Source of the DNA: Actinomadura macrotermitis
Lineage (GTDB): Bacteria; Actinomycetota; Actinomycetes; Streptosporangiales; Streptosporangiaceae
Direction: 5' to 3'
NCBI RefSeq assembly: GCF_009604375.1
Contig: NZ_WEGH01000001.1
Coordinates: 1,922,001 to 1,986,000, forward strand
Length of the DNA stretch: 64,000 bases
In this document: piece after piece, positions 1 to 9,083 of the stretch
How the letters are laid out: every line of letters starts with the position of its first letter
Position numbering within the stretch: position 1 is the stretch's first letter
The notes under the pieces: model-generated
Told to the model about the DNA's origin: nothing
The model's database searches: none
The model's input: only the letters and a program-made list of their open reading frames with translations
Position numbers and translations under genes: made by a program

Positions 1-1073
1 ACCACTTCGTGCCGGCGGCCACCGCCGACCAGGCCAACAACAACCGCGCCACCATCGAGGCGGTGGAGCGGCACGGCATCACCGGGACGGCCTTCTACGA
101 CGGCCCGAGCCACCAGACGCTCGCCGAGTCCGGCATGGTGCGGCCCGGCATGGTCGTCGTCGGCACCGACTCCCACACCTGCACGGCGGGCGCGCTCGGC
201 GCGTTCGGCACCGGCATCGGCTCGACCGAGATGGCCGGGGTGTTCGCCACCGGCCGGATCTGGTTCCGGGTCCCGGCGGCGACCGCGGTGGCCCTGACGG
301 GAACGCTCCCGCGCGGCGTCTACGCCAAGGACGTCGTGCTGCACCTGCTCGGCCGGGTGGGCGTCGCGGGGTTCCGGTACGAGTCCCTGGAATTCGGCGG
401 CCCGGGCCTGCGCGGCCTGCCGATGGACGAGCGGATCGTGCTGGCCAACATGGCGGTGGAGCTGGGCGCCAAGGTCGGCCTGCTGGAGACCGACGCCGCG
501 ACCGCCGCGTTCCTCGATCCGGCCGGCGCCCCCGCCGGCCCGGCCGCCGAGCGCCGCATCGACCCCGCCGCGGACTACGGCCGGCGCTTCGACATCGACC
601 TCGGCGACCTCGGCCCGATGGTGGCCCGGCCGCACAGCGTCGACAACGTCGTGCCCGTCGCGGAGGCCGCCGGGTCGGTCCGGCTCCAGCAGGCGTTCCT
701 CGGCTCCTGCACCGGCGGGCGCCTCACCGACTACCGCAACGCGCTGGAGGTCCTGGACGGGCACACCGTCCACCCGGACGTGCGCCTGATCGTGACCCCC
801 GCGTCGAAGCGGATCTACCGGCAGATGCTCGTCGAGGGCATGGTCGCGCGGTTCGCCGAGCTCGGCGCGATGGTGATGGCGCCCAGCTGCGGCGCGTGCG
901 CGGGCCTGCAGGGCGGCGTGCTGGGCGACGGCGAGAACGTCGTCAGCTCCAGCAACCGCAACTTCGTGGGGCGGATGGGCAATCCGGGGGCGAACGTCTT
1001 CCTCGCCTCCCCCGCCACCGTCGCCGCGAGCGCCATCACCGGCACCATCACCGACCCGAGGACGTTCCTATGA
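1..1073 (+). CDS. Aconitase-superfamily dehydratase large subunit (LeuC/HacA-like), 5' partial
   Basis: The frame is open from base 3, so the start lies left of the window; about 357 residues remain. It reads HFVP at the left edge, then [15 protein letters not shown] (the aconitase signature), GSCTGG (cluster Cys codon 708-710) and SCGAC (Cys codons 888-890 and 897-899), i.e. all three [4Fe-4S] ligands. The family isomerises hydroxy acids by dehydration/rehydration (isopropylmalate, homocitrate and similar). The next gene, overlapping by 4 bp, is the matching small subunit. An estimated full length near 430-440 aa and a short partner fit the archaeal-type LeuC/HacA branch better than long housekeeping LeuC. 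Its place at the head of a P450/FAAL/ACP gene chain suggests it makes a precursor acid; the substrate is not deducible. Confidence 0.9.
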   Translation, partial: HFVPAATADQANNNRATIEAVERHGITGTAFYDGPSHQTLAESGMVRPGMVVVGTDSHTCTAGALGAFGTGIGSTEMAGVFATGRIWFRVPAATAVALTGTLPRGVYAKDVVLHLLGRVGVAGFRYESLEFGGPGLRGLPMDERIVLANMAVELGAKVGLLETDAATAAFLDPAGAPAGPAAERRIDPAADYGRRFDIDLGDLGPMVARPHSVDNVVPVAEAAGSVRLQQAFLGSCTGGRLTDYRNALEVLDGHTVHPDVRLIVTPASKRIYRQMLVEGMVARFAELGAMVMAPSCGACAGLQGGVLGDGENVVSSSNRNFVGRMGNPGANVFLASPATVAASAITGTITDPRTFL

Positions 1074-1576
1074 AGGTCGAGATCCCCGGCCGATGCTGGA
1101 AGCTCGGCACCAACATCGACACCGACACCCTGTTCCCCGGCAGGTTCATGACGCTCGGCGGGGCCACCGCGCAGGGCGCCCTGCGCGGCCTGGCCGCGAC
1201 CTACCCGGAGATGGCGGAGCGGTTCACCGCCGGGGACGCCTTCGTCGCCGGCGAGAACTTCGGCTGCGGCTCCAGCCGGGAGTACGCGGCCACGGCGGTG
1301 CGCGACATCGGCGTCCCGGTGGTCATCGCCCACAGCTTCGCGCGCATCTTCTACCGCAACTCCTTCAACGTGGGGCTCCCGCTCCTGGAGTACCGCGGCG
1401 GCACGCCGATCCCCGAGGAGGGGCCGCTGATCGCCGACCTCGCCACCGGGCAGATCACGCACATGCCGTCCGGGCAGGTCTACGCCGGCGTCCCCGTCGA
1501 CCCCTACCTGCTGGACCTGCTCGCCGACGGCGGCCTGATGGCGCGGCTGCGCGAGCGCCTGCAGGTCCGGCGCTGA
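1070..1576 (+). CDS. Aconitase-superfamily dehydratase small subunit (LeuD-like)
   Basis: A 168-aa protein starting at the ATG that overlaps the large-subunit stop in ATGA, so it is translationally coupled. [13 protein letters not shown] is the small-subunit substrate loop (LeuD proteins usually read NIDTDQIIPARY), and [11 protein letters not shown] is the hallmark swivelling-domain motif. It forms the heterodimer with the preceding subunit and carries substrate-specificity residues. The short length is that of archaeal-type LeuD/HacB proteins rather than ~200-aa enterobacterial LeuD. Housekeeping LeuD cannot be formally excluded, but no other leucine gene is nearby and the neighbours are biosynthetic tailoring genes. 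Confidence 0.88.
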   Translation: MKVEIPGRCWKLGTNIDTDTLFPGRFMTLGGATAQGALRGLAATYPEMAERFTAGDAFVAGENFGCGSSREYAATAVRDIGVPVVIAHSFARIFYRNSFNVGLPLLEYRGGTPIPEEGPLIADLATGQITHMPSGQVYAGVPVDPYLLDLLADGGLMARLRERLQVRR

Positions 1577-1648
1577 CCCGCCCCTTCCGCACCGGCGGCG
1601 CCCACCGCGGCCCCGCATCCCATCGCCTTCACTCACCGGCAGGTACCG

Positions 1649-2893
1649 ATGTCCACTGACACGCCTGAGCTGTCCGACATGCCCGAGCTGATCGAGCCGC
1701 TCGAGCTCAACATCTTCCGGCCCGAGTTCCTCGACGACCCCCGCCCCATCTACACCAGGCTGCGCGAACGCGCGCCGATCCAGTGGAGCGACGCGTTCCC
1801 GCCCGGCTTCTGGCTGGTCACCGCGCACGCCCCGGCGGCCGAGATCCTGCGCGACCCCCGCTTCGGCAAGTCGGAGTTCTGGGCGTCGGTGGGCGGGCGC
1901 GGCGAGCACGACGCCGCCGCGTTCCAGGTGGTGCGGCGCTGGATGTCGCAGCTGGACCCGCCGGACCACACCCAGGTGCGCAAGGTGTTCGGCCGGACGT
2001 TCATGCCGCGCATGGTGGAGCTGCTGCGCCCGCGCGTCGAGGAGATCGTGGCCGAGCTGCTGGACGGCATCGAGGGCCCGGAGGTCGACTTCGTCGAGGC
2101 GTTCGCGTTCCCGCTGCCGATCATCGTGATCTGCGAGATCCTGGGCGTCCCCGCGCAGGACCGCGACGACTTCAAGAAGTGGTCGGCGGACCTGGCGCGG
2201 TTGTTCGACCTCGACCTGACGCCGGAGTCGCTGGAGCGCAGCCAAAGCGCCGTGCTGAACTTCTCCGAGTACCTGCTGCGGCTGGTGCGCGCCCGGCGCG
2301 CCGACCCCCGCGACGACGTCCTCACCATGCTGGTCAAGGCGCACGACGAGCAGCAGATCAGCGAGGACGACATGGTCGCCAACGCGATCCTGCTGGTCTG
2401 GGCGGGCCATGAGACGACCATGAACCTGCTCGCCAACGGCGTGCTCACGCTGCTGCGCCACCCCGCGCAGGCCGCCGAGTTCACCGCCCGCCCGGCGGAG
2501 CTGGCCGAGCGGCTCACCGAGGAGGTCCTGCGTTTCGAGGGGCCGCTGCGCACGACCGCGCGGGTGGCGCAGGAGGACCTGGAGATCGCCGGCGTCCCGA
2601 TCTCCAAGGGCCAGACCGTCATCATCCTGCCGCAGGCCGCCAACTCCGACCCCGCCGTCTTCCCCGACCCGCACGCGTTCCGGCTGGACCGCGAGCAGCC
2701 GCGCGCGCACCACACCTTCGGCGGCGGCATCCACTTCTGCCTCGGCGCCCCGCTGGCCCGGCTGGAGGGCGAGATCGCCTTCCGGCGGTTCTTCGAGCGC
2801 TTCCCGAACGCCCGCCTCACCGGCGAGGCCCCGCAGTGGAGCCCCAACCTGTTCCTGCGCGGCCTGTCCCGCCTTCCGATCGTCTTGTCTTGA
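1649..2893 (+). CDS. Cytochrome P450
   Basis: A 414-aa bacterial class I P450. Visible motifs are the I-helix oxygen-binding AGHETTMN near residue 250, a K-helix EEVLRF, and the heme-ligand loop FGGGIHFCLGAPLA with the proximal Cys at residue 364. There is no signal or membrane anchor, so it is cytosolic and needs a ferredoxin and reductase from elsewhere; none is encoded here. It lies 72 bp after the LeuD-like gene and 11 bp before the FAAL gene. It most likely hydroxylates or otherwise oxidises the pathway intermediate; substrate unknown. Confidence 0.93.
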   Translation: MSTDTPELSDMPELIEPLELNIFRPEFLDDPRPIYTRLRERAPIQWSDAFPPGFWLVTAHAPAAEILRDPRFGKSEFWASVGGRGEHDAAAFQVVRRWMSQLDPPDHTQVRKVFGRTFMPRMVELLRPRVEEIVAELLDGIEGPEVDFVEAFAFPLPIIVICEILGVPAQDRDDFKKWSADLARLFDLDLTPESLERSQSAVLNFSEYLLRLVRARRADPRDDVLTMLVKAHDEQQISEDDMVANAILLVWAGHETTMNLLANGVLTLLRHPAQAAEFTARPAELAERLTEEVLRFEGPLRTTARVAQEDLEIAGVPISKGQTVIILPQAANSDPAVFPDPHAFRLDREQPRAHHTFGGGIHFCLGAPLARLEGEIAFRRFFERFPNARLTGEAPQWSPNLFLRGLSRLPIVLS

Positions 2894-2904
2894 AGGGGAA
2901 TCGC

Positions 2905-4668
2905 GTGCACGTCAACGGACTGCTGGACTGGGTGCACGACCCGGTCCCCGGACGTCTCCTGCGCTTCCTGCAGGACGACGGGAGCTGGACCGAGTACTCC
3001 TACACCGGGCTGGCCGGCCGGGTGCGGGGGCTGGCCGCGCGGCTGACGGACGCCGGGCTGGACCGCGACGACACCGTGGTGATCGCGCACCGGACCGGCC
3101 CGGACTTCGTGGTCTCGTTCTTCGGGGTCCTGCTGGCCGGCGGCACCGTGTCGCCGCTCGCGCCGCCGGTCGCGCTCGGCACGGCGGCGAGCTGGCGGGC
3201 GCACGCCGCCCACGTCATCGGCACGGCCGGGGCCCGGTTCGCGCTGGCGGACGCCGACCTGGCCGACGAGACCGCCGCGGCCGCCGCAGACGCCGCGAAC
3301 GCCGCGGACGCCGCCGGCACCGCCTGCCAGGTGCTCGTCCCGGACGACCGCGAGGAGGGTCCCGCACAGGCCCTCCCGCCCGCCCGGACCGCGCTGCTGC
3401 AGTTCACCTCCGGCTCGCGCGGGCCGACCCGGGGCGTGCGGGTGAGCTGGGCGAACCTCGAGGCGAACCTGGCGATGATCCACGAGTGGATCGGCGGCGG
3501 GTCCGAGTCCGGCGCCTCCTGGCTGCCGCTCTACCACGACATGGGGCTGGTCGGCGGGCTGCTGGTGCCCGTCGTCTACCAGATGAACCAGGGCCTGACC
3601 CGGCCCGAGCAGTTCATCATGACGCCGCTGCGCTGGCTGGAGCGGTTCGGCCGGCACGGCGGCGAGATCATGGTGATGCCCAACTTCGGGTTCGACTTCG
3701 TGGTCCGCCGCGTGCGTCCCGAAGCCCTGGAGGGCATGGACTTCTCCTCGGTCCGGGTGGTCATCACCGGCGCCGAGCGGATCCGCCCGGCGAGCCTGCA
3801 GGCGTTCGCCGCCCTGCTCCGGCCGCACGGCTTCGACCCGCGGACGCTCCAGCCCGCCTACGGCCTGGCGGAGGCGACGCTCGCGGTCAGCGGGAACGGG
3901 CTCGGCGAGGCGCCCCGCGTGGTGGCGGTCGCGCCGGGGCCGCTGCGCATCGGCGACACCGTCGTGCCGGTCCATACCGGCACGCTCGACGACTTCGCCG
4001 CCCACCCCGGCCAGGCGGACGGCGCGGACGGCGGCGGGCTGCTGTGGCATGTCGGCTGCGGGCGTCCCCTCTCCGGCACCACCGTGGAGATCGTGGACGA
4101 CCTCGGCCAGGCGCTGCCGGAAGGCCGGGTCGGCGAGATCGCGGTGGCCGGCCCCGCGATCGCGCAGGGCTACGCCCGCGAGGACCGCGACGCCAGCACC
4201 CGCTTCGAGGACGGGCGGCTGCTGACCAGCGACGCCGGCTTCTTCCTGGACGGCGAGCTGTACGTGCTGGGCCGGATCGGCGACAGCCTCCAGGTGCGCG
4301 GCCGCAACATCTACGTGGAGGACCTGGAGCAGGCGCTGGCCGAAGAGGGGCTGTTCTCCTGGCATCGGATGGCGGTGCTGGCGGGCTTCGCCGGTGATGT
4401 GCCGACGGTGTGCGTGGTGTCGGAGGTGGCGGCGGACAGCGCCGCCGTCCTCGCCGTGCTCCAGCCGATCGTCGGCGCGGAGGTGGACGTCCGGGTCGTC
4501 CGGGTGCCGAAGCGCGGCATCGAGATGACCTCCTCGGGCAAGCCGCGCCGGCGGCTCATGTGGCAGCGGCTCCTCGCGGGCGAACTGGGCGGCGAGCCGG
4601 CCGTGGAGGCCGGGCCGGGCGGCGAGGCCGAGCCGGAGGCGGCGCTGGCCGCGGGGGAAGGGCGGTGA
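2905..4668 (+). CDS. Fatty-acyl-AMP ligase (FAAL) / AMP-dependent synthetase
   Basis: A 587-aa adenylate-forming enzyme. The GTG at 2905 is chosen because GAAGGGGA lies just upstream; an in-frame ATG at 2836 falls inside the P450 gene. Motifs: FTSGSRGPTRGVRVS (ATP-binding P-loop), SWLPLYHDMGLVGG (a characteristic FAAL segment), AYGLAEATLAVS, and DGELYVLGRIGDSLQVRGRN toward the C-terminal subdomain. FAALs activate a free carboxylic acid as acyl-AMP and pass it to an acyl carrier protein rather than CoA. The ACP at 10560 is the obvious acceptor. An alanine-rich stretch near residues 125-140 looks like a lineage-specific insertion. Confidence 0.93.
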   Translation: MHVNGLLDWVHDPVPGRLLRFLQDDGSWTEYSYTGLAGRVRGLAARLTDAGLDRDDTVVIAHRTGPDFVVSFFGVLLAGGTVSPLAPPVALGTAASWRAHAAHVIGTAGARFALADADLADETAAAAADAANAADAAGTACQVLVPDDREEGPAQALPPARTALLQFTSGSRGPTRGVRVSWANLEANLAMIHEWIGGGSESGASWLPLYHDMGLVGGLLVPVVYQMNQGLTRPEQFIMTPLRWLERFGRHGGEIMVMPNFGFDFVVRRVRPEALEGMDFSSVRVVITGAERIRPASLQAFAALLRPHGFDPRTLQPAYGLAEATLAVSGNGLGEAPRVVAVAPGPLRIGDTVVPVHTGTLDDFAAHPGQADGADGGGLLWHVGCGRPLSGTTVEIVDDLGQALPEGRVGEIAVAGPAIAQGYAREDRDASTRFEDGRLLTSDAGFFLDGELYVLGRIGDSLQVRGRNIYVEDLEQALAEEGLFSWHRMAVLAGFAGDVPTVCVVSEVAADSAAVLAVLQPIVGAEVDVRVVRVPKRGIEMTSSGKPRRRLMWQRLLAGELGGEPAVEAGPGGEAEPEAALAAGEGR

Positions 4669-5714
4669 GCGGGCTGCGCCGGGCGGCGCTCACCTTCGAG
4701 GCGCTCTGGTGGATGACCCGCATCCACCTGTCGAACATCAACATGTGGCCCGCGGTGATGGGCGGGGTCGCCGCCGCGCACCCGCTCGGGGTGTGGCGGA
4801 TCGTCGGGCTCGTGGTGTTCACCGCCGCCGCCGGGGGCGCGTTGTTCATCGTCAACGACATCCTCGACGCCGACGGGGACCGGGTGACCGCGCCCTACCT
4901 GCCGCTGCCGTCCGGGCTCGTCACGGTCGGGCAGGCCTGGGCGGCCACCGGCGCCTACTTCGCCGCGGGCATCGCCGCGCTCTACCTGGCCTGCGGGACG
5001 CCCGGCCGGTTCGGCGTCGCGGCCGGGCTGACCGCCGCGACCGTGGTGCTGTCCATGGCGTACTCCAAGGTCAAGGACGGCGGCGTCGTCGCCTCCGTGG
5101 TGATCAGCATCCCGCAGACCATCCCGGCGGTCATCGCCTGGTACCTCGCGGGCGGCGGCCGGCCGTGGGCGCTGGCGCTCGTGGTCGTGTACCACCTGAC
5201 CGCCTGCGTCTCCAACAACATCCTCGCCGCGCTGCGCGACGTGGACCTCGACCCGCAGGTGGGCAACCGGACGCTGCCGGTACGGCTCGGCGCGGCCCGC
5301 GCGTTCCGGCTCGCCGCCGTCGTCGCCTACCTCGCGCTGGTACCGGTCGCGGCGCTGTCGGCGCTGCTGCCGAGCTGGACCGGGCTGCCGGTGGCGGCCG
5401 TGGCGCTCGTCCTCATGGCGGGCAGCCACCGGCGCACGCTGGCGACCTTCGGCGAGCCCGGGCGGGGCCGGATCCAGCGCATGGCCGACATGAAGGTCTT
5501 CAAGAGCGGTGAGTTCGTGCGGCACATGGCGGTCGTGGCGTGCTTCTCGGTGCCGGCCGCGGCGGTCACCGGGGCCGCCCTCTACCTCATGTTGTGGGGC
5601 GGTGGCCGCGTCTACCGCGCCCGGATGATCAACGGCGGCATCCGCCGGTCGCTCGGGATCGTTCCGACCGCCGGGCCGGCCGACCGGCCCAGAGAGAGCG
5701 AGGGCGTGGCATGA
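4665..5714 (+). CDS. UbiA-family prenyltransferase
   Basis: A 349-aa, strongly hydrophobic protein with multiple membrane helices. NDILDADGD (about residue 63) and DVDLDPQVGNR (about residue 192) are the two Asp-rich motifs that bind Mg-diphosphate in UbiA enzymes. The GTG start overlaps the FAAL stop (GTGA) and the stop overlaps the next ATG (ATGA), so it is tightly coupled on both sides. The family transfers an isoprenyl group to an aromatic or other lipophilic acceptor at the membrane. No prenyl-diphosphate synthase is visible, so the donor would be drawn from primary metabolism or from genes outside the window. UbiA-fold terpene cyclase activity is an alternative. Confidence 0.9.
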   Translation: MSGLRRAALTFEALWWMTRIHLSNINMWPAVMGGVAAAHPLGVWRIVGLVVFTAAAGGALFIVNDILDADGDRVTAPYLPLPSGLVTVGQAWAATGAYFAAGIAALYLACGTPGRFGVAAGLTAATVVLSMAYSKVKDGGVVASVVISIPQTIPAVIAWYLAGGGRPWALALVVVYHLTACVSNNILAALRDVDLDPQVGNRTLPVRLGAARAFRLAAVVAYLALVPVAALSALLPSWTGLPVAAVALVLMAGSHRRTLATFGEPGRGRIQRMADMKVFKSGEFVRHMAVVACFSVPAAAVTGAALYLMLWGGGRVYRARMINGGIRRSLGIVPTAGPADRPRESEGVA

Positions 5715-6958
5715 CGGTGACCGAGCAGACGGCAGCCGGGCCGGCGGTGCCGGAAGAGGCACGGGCCGAGACGACGCTGTTCGCGGGCGGCCTGACCGGC
5801 CCCGCGGTGGACGCCTTCCGTGCCCGGACCCGCGACGCGATCGCGCAGACCGTGCTGCCGCACGTCGAGGACGCCGAGGCGGCCGGGCTGTTCCCCCGCG
5901 AGGCCTACCGCGGGTTCGCCGGGACCGGCCTGGTCCGGGAGCGCTGGGCGGGCGCCGGCGACACCGGCAAGGGCATGATCATCGCCGAGGAGATGGGGCG
6001 GGCGGGCTGCGGCGGCGTCGCCGTCGGCATCAGCCTCACCATGGAGACGGTCGCCGCGGCGCTGCGGCGCTACGGCGGCGCGGCGCACGGCACGACGCTG
6101 CAGGACGTGCTGGACGGCCGGTCCGTCGGCTGCTTCGGCGCCTCCGAGCCGGCCGGCGGGTCCGACCTCAACGGCCTGCGGACCACCGCGACCCGCGTCC
6201 CCGAAGGCTGGCACGTGCGGGGCGAGAAGAAGTACCTGTCGCTCGGGCGGGTCGCCGACTTCGCGCTGCTGCTCTGCCGCATGGAGGAGGAGAACCAGGG
6301 CTCGCTGGCGCCGCTCGGCCTGTTCCTGGTGCCCGGTACGGCGCTGCGGACCGTCAAGCCGCTCACCAAGGTCGGGACCAGCTCCCTCGACACCACCTGG
6401 ATGTCGGTCGACACCGTCGTCCCGCACGAGGCGATCGTCGGGCGGCCCGGCCTGGGGCTGGCGGTCGCCTCGTGGGCGCTCAGCCACGAACGGCTCGCGG
6501 TCGCCGCGCAGGTCGCCGGGGTCGCCGGCCGGGCCATCGGCCTGGCCACCGCGCACCTGCACCGCCGCGAGCAGTTCGGGGTGCGGCTCATCGAGCACCA
6601 GGCGCTGCGGCTGCGGCTGGCCGAGCTCGCCTCCGAGCTGGCCGTGCTGCGCTTCGCGGTGTACGGCGCGGCGGCGGCCGGGCCCGGCGGGTGCGGGATC
6701 CGCGAGACCGCCGCGATCAAGGTGACGGCGGTCCGGTTCGCCGAACGGGTCACCAGCGAGTGCATGCACCTGTTCGGCGGACCCGGCTACCTGGAGGACG
6801 AGACGCCCATGGCCCGGATGTGGCGCGACGTGCGGCTGGGCCGCCTCGGCGGCGGCAGCGACGAGATGATGTGGGAGCTGGTCGCGGGCGGGCTGGTCCC
6901 CGACATCGCCGAGTACGACCGGACCGTGGACACCTCGTGCGGCGAGGTGACCGCGTGA
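5711..6958 (+). CDS. Acyl-CoA dehydrogenase family flavoprotein
   Basis: A 415-aa protein with the whole acyl-CoA dehydrogenase fold: an N-terminal helical domain, a central segment with CFGASEPAGGSD (FAD/substrate contact), and a C-terminal helical domain with LFGGPGYLEDETP followed by ARMWRD, where the base Glu and FAD-binding residues sit. In biosynthetic clusters this family desaturates alpha,beta positions of carrier-bound acyl chains. With the adjacent FAAL and ACP, an ACP-bound substrate is likely. ATGA/GTGA overlaps couple it to both neighbours. Confidence 0.92.
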   Translation: MTVTEQTAAGPAVPEEARAETTLFAGGLTGPAVDAFRARTRDAIAQTVLPHVEDAEAAGLFPREAYRGFAGTGLVRERWAGAGDTGKGMIIAEEMGRAGCGGVAVGISLTMETVAAALRRYGGAAHGTTLQDVLDGRSVGCFGASEPAGGSDLNGLRTTATRVPEGWHVRGEKKYLSLGRVADFALLLCRMEEENQGSLAPLGLFLVPGTALRTVKPLTKVGTSSLDTTWMSVDTVVPHEAIVGRPGLGLAVASWALSHERLAVAAQVAGVAGRAIGLATAHLHRREQFGVRLIEHQALRLRLAELASELAVLRFAVYGAAAAGPGGCGIRETAAIKVTAVRFAERVTSECMHLFGGPGYLEDETPMARMWRDVRLGRLGGGSDEMMWELVAGGLVPDIAEYDRTVDTSCGEVTA

Positions 6959-8052
6959 GGCTCCTCGTCGCCGGGATGACCGGGCAGCTCGGCGCGGGCA
7001 TCGCCGAGGTGCTGCCGCCGGACGTCACCGTCGTGCCCGTGCTGCGGGACCGGTCGGCGGCCCGCCACCCGGTCCCGCCGGAGCTGCGCGAGACCGCCGT
7101 GCGCGGCGACGTGCTGCGGCCCGGCTGGGGCCTGGCCGAGGACGATCTGGCCGCGCTGGCCCGGGACGGCGTGGACGCCGTGGTGAACCTGGCGGGAGAG
7201 ACCAACTGGGCGGGCCGCTCCGCCGACCTCATCCGCACCAACGTGCTGGGCGCCGAGCACGGCTACGGGCTGGCCCGCCGGTTCGGCGTGCCGTACGTGT
7301 ACGCGAGCTCGATCTATGTCGCGGGGGCCATGCTGGGCACCGTGCCCGAGGCCCCGCTGCCGAGCGGCGGGGACCGGACCGCCTACGAGCAGTCCAAGTG
7401 GCTGGCCGAGCAGCGGCTGTGGCAGCTCGCCGCCGAGCCGGGCGCGGTCCCGCTGCTGGTCACGCGGGTGTGCGCGCTGGTCGGCAACAGCGTCACGGGC
7501 AAGACGCTGAAGCGCAGCTCCCTGTACCTGCTGGCGGACCGCTGGAACGACCTGCCCGCCGGGATCCTGCCGGTGATGCGCGGGGCCCTCGTCGACGCGC
7601 TGCCCCGCGACCAGGCCGCCGAGGTGCTGCTGCGCGCGGTCCGCGCGATGGCGGACCGGCGCCCGGACCGGCCGCTGGTCTGCCACCTCGGGACGGGCGG
7701 CACCGCGCCGAGCGTGCGCGGCCTGCTGGACGCCGCGCACGCGCTGGACCCGGACCGGTTCCGCCGGGAGCCGCGCACCCTGCCCATCGCGGGCCGGCCG
7801 ATGGCGTGGCTCACCCAGAACGCCGACCGGTTCGCCGCGCTCGATCCGTCCTGGCACAACGCCCTGATCGGGCTGCGCTACGTGGCCTGCGAGCGGGTGT
7901 TCCCGCGGGCCGTGCTGGCCGGTCTGGTCGGGTCCGACCTGCCGGACGGCGACGCCGAACTGCTGGCCCGGCTGGTGTTCGGAGTCGACCGGCGGTCCTA
8001 CGACGAGCCGAGAGAGCTGACCGCTTCGAGGATGGCGAGGTTCCCCGGATGA
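6955..8052 (+). CDS. NAD(P)-dependent reductase, thioester-reductase/epimerase type
   Basis: A 365-aa Rossmann protein opening with LLVAGMTGQLGAGI, a TGxxGxxG dinucleotide motif starting almost at the N-terminus. ASSIYVAG and YEQSKWLAE carry the Ser and the YxxxK catalytic pair of extended SDRs. The YEQSKWxAE form and overall layout resemble male-sterility/thioester-reductase domains, which release carrier-bound acyl groups reductively, but a plain NAD-dependent epimerase/dehydratase is possible. It starts at GTG overlapping the preceding stop and ends in ATGA overlapping a second Rossmann gene. Confidence 0.85.
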   Translation: MRLLVAGMTGQLGAGIAEVLPPDVTVVPVLRDRSAARHPVPPELRETAVRGDVLRPGWGLAEDDLAALARDGVDAVVNLAGETNWAGRSADLIRTNVLGAEHGYGLARRFGVPYVYASSIYVAGAMLGTVPEAPLPSGGDRTAYEQSKWLAEQRLWQLAAEPGAVPLLVTRVCALVGNSVTGKTLKRSSLYLLADRWNDLPAGILPVMRGALVDALPRDQAAEVLLRAVRAMADRRPDRPLVCHLGTGGTAPSVRGLLDAAHALDPDRFRREPRTLPIAGRPMAWLTQNADRFAALDPSWHNALIGLRYVACERVFPRAVLAGLVGSDLPDGDAELLARLVFGVDRRSYDEPRELTASRMARFPG

Positions 8053-9083
8053 GCGGTGACATGAGAACAGAGGACAAGGAAGCGGTGGCCGAAGGAACGG
8101 TGCTGGTGCTCGGCGGGTCGGGCTATCTCGGCCGCGCCGTCAGCCTGGCGCTGGACGCGGCCGGCTGGGACGTCGTCGCGCTGTCGCGGTCGGGCACCGC
8201 CGCCGCCGGGCGCGGTGTGCGCGGCGACGTGACGCGGCACAACCTGGGGCTGTCCGGCGACGAGGCCGCCGCGCTGCGCGGTTCGGTCACCCGGATCGTG
8301 AGCTGCTTCGGCAGCGTCGACTGGTCGGCCGGTCCCGCCACCGCGCTGGACCTGCACGCGGCGGGTGTCCGCACCATGCTCAGGTTCGCCCGCGACTGCC
8401 CCGGCCTCGGCGGCCTGGTGCACGTGTCGTCGCTGCTGGCCTTCGGCCGCGCCGAGGGCGTCGTCGGCAACCGCGAGCTGTACGTCGGCCAGACCTTCCG
8501 CAACTGGTACGAGTACGGCAAATACCATGCGGAGGCGCTGGTCCGGGAGGCCCGCGACCTGCCGATCACGACCATCCGGTTCGGGCCGCTGCTCGGGCCC
8601 GACCCGTCGGGGGCCCCGCTGAACGCGGCGGACGGGCTGCCGGCCGTGCTGCCCTACCTCGTGCAGGGCTACCCCGTGCACCTGCGCGACGGCGGGCGGT
8701 TCCCCAGCTACGCGGGCGACGTGGCGTGCGCCGCCGAGCTCGTCGGGCGCGCCGTCGCGCGGCCCGCGGCCGGCGCCACCTGGACCTGGTACGACCCGGA
8801 CCTGCCGACGGTCTCGGAGGTGCTGCACCGATTGTGCCGCCCCTGGGGCGTGGTGCCCAAGATCGTGGACTGGCCGGCCGTGGGCCGGCTGCAGCGCCTG
8901 GTGGCCGGCCGGATCGGCCTGCCCAAGGCGCTCCTGGACTACGCCGAACCCTGGTTCCAGATCGACCCGGCCGTGCTCTCGGCGCTGCCGGGCGGGATCC
9001 CGCGGTGCCGGCCCGGATACCTCGACGCGACCGGGGCCGCGCTGCGCGCCCCGGACGCAGACCTGCAGGGAAGTTTCGTATGA
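8049..9083 (+). CDS. NAD-dependent epimerase/dehydratase family protein
   Basis: A 344-aa extended SDR. About 17 polar residues precede VLVLGGSGYLGRAV (nucleotide-binding glycine motif); HVSSLLAFG and YEYGKYHAE supply the Ser and YxxxK catalytic residues. It differs from the preceding reductase in length and motif spacing, so the two are probably ancient paralogues with separate steps, not a recent duplication. The substrate is unknown; reduction or dehydration of the pathway intermediate is the general expectation. Coupled upstream and downstream by 4-bp overlaps. Confidence 0.87.
   Translation: MSGDMRTEDKEAVAEGTVLVLGGSGYLGRAVSLALDAAGWDVVALSRSGTAAAGRGVRGDVTRHNLGLSGDEAAALRGSVTRIVSCFGSVDWSAGPATALDLHAAGVRTMLRFARDCPGLGGLVHVSSLLAFGRAEGVVGNRELYVGQTFRNWYEYGKYHAEALVREARDLPITTIRFGPLLGPDPSGAPLNAADGLPAVLPYLVQGYPVHLRDGGRFPSYAGDVACAAELVGRAVARPAAGATWTWYDPDLPTVSEVLHRLCRPWGVVPKIVDWPAVGRLQRLVAGRIGLPKALLDYAEPWFQIDPAVLSALPGGIPRCRPGYLDATGAALRAPDADLQGSFV

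Noticed and set aside
1..1576. Housekeeping isopropylmalate isomerase leuCD
   Set aside because: Neighbours are tailoring genes with overlapping starts and the small subunit is of the short type; however, this is not fully excluded without the rest of the genome.
815..4365. Long open frames on the minus strand (639 and 871 codons) opposite the P450 and FAAL genes
   Set aside because: They are Arg/Gly/His/Val-rich with no fold motif and mirror the third-position GC bias of real plus-strand genes.
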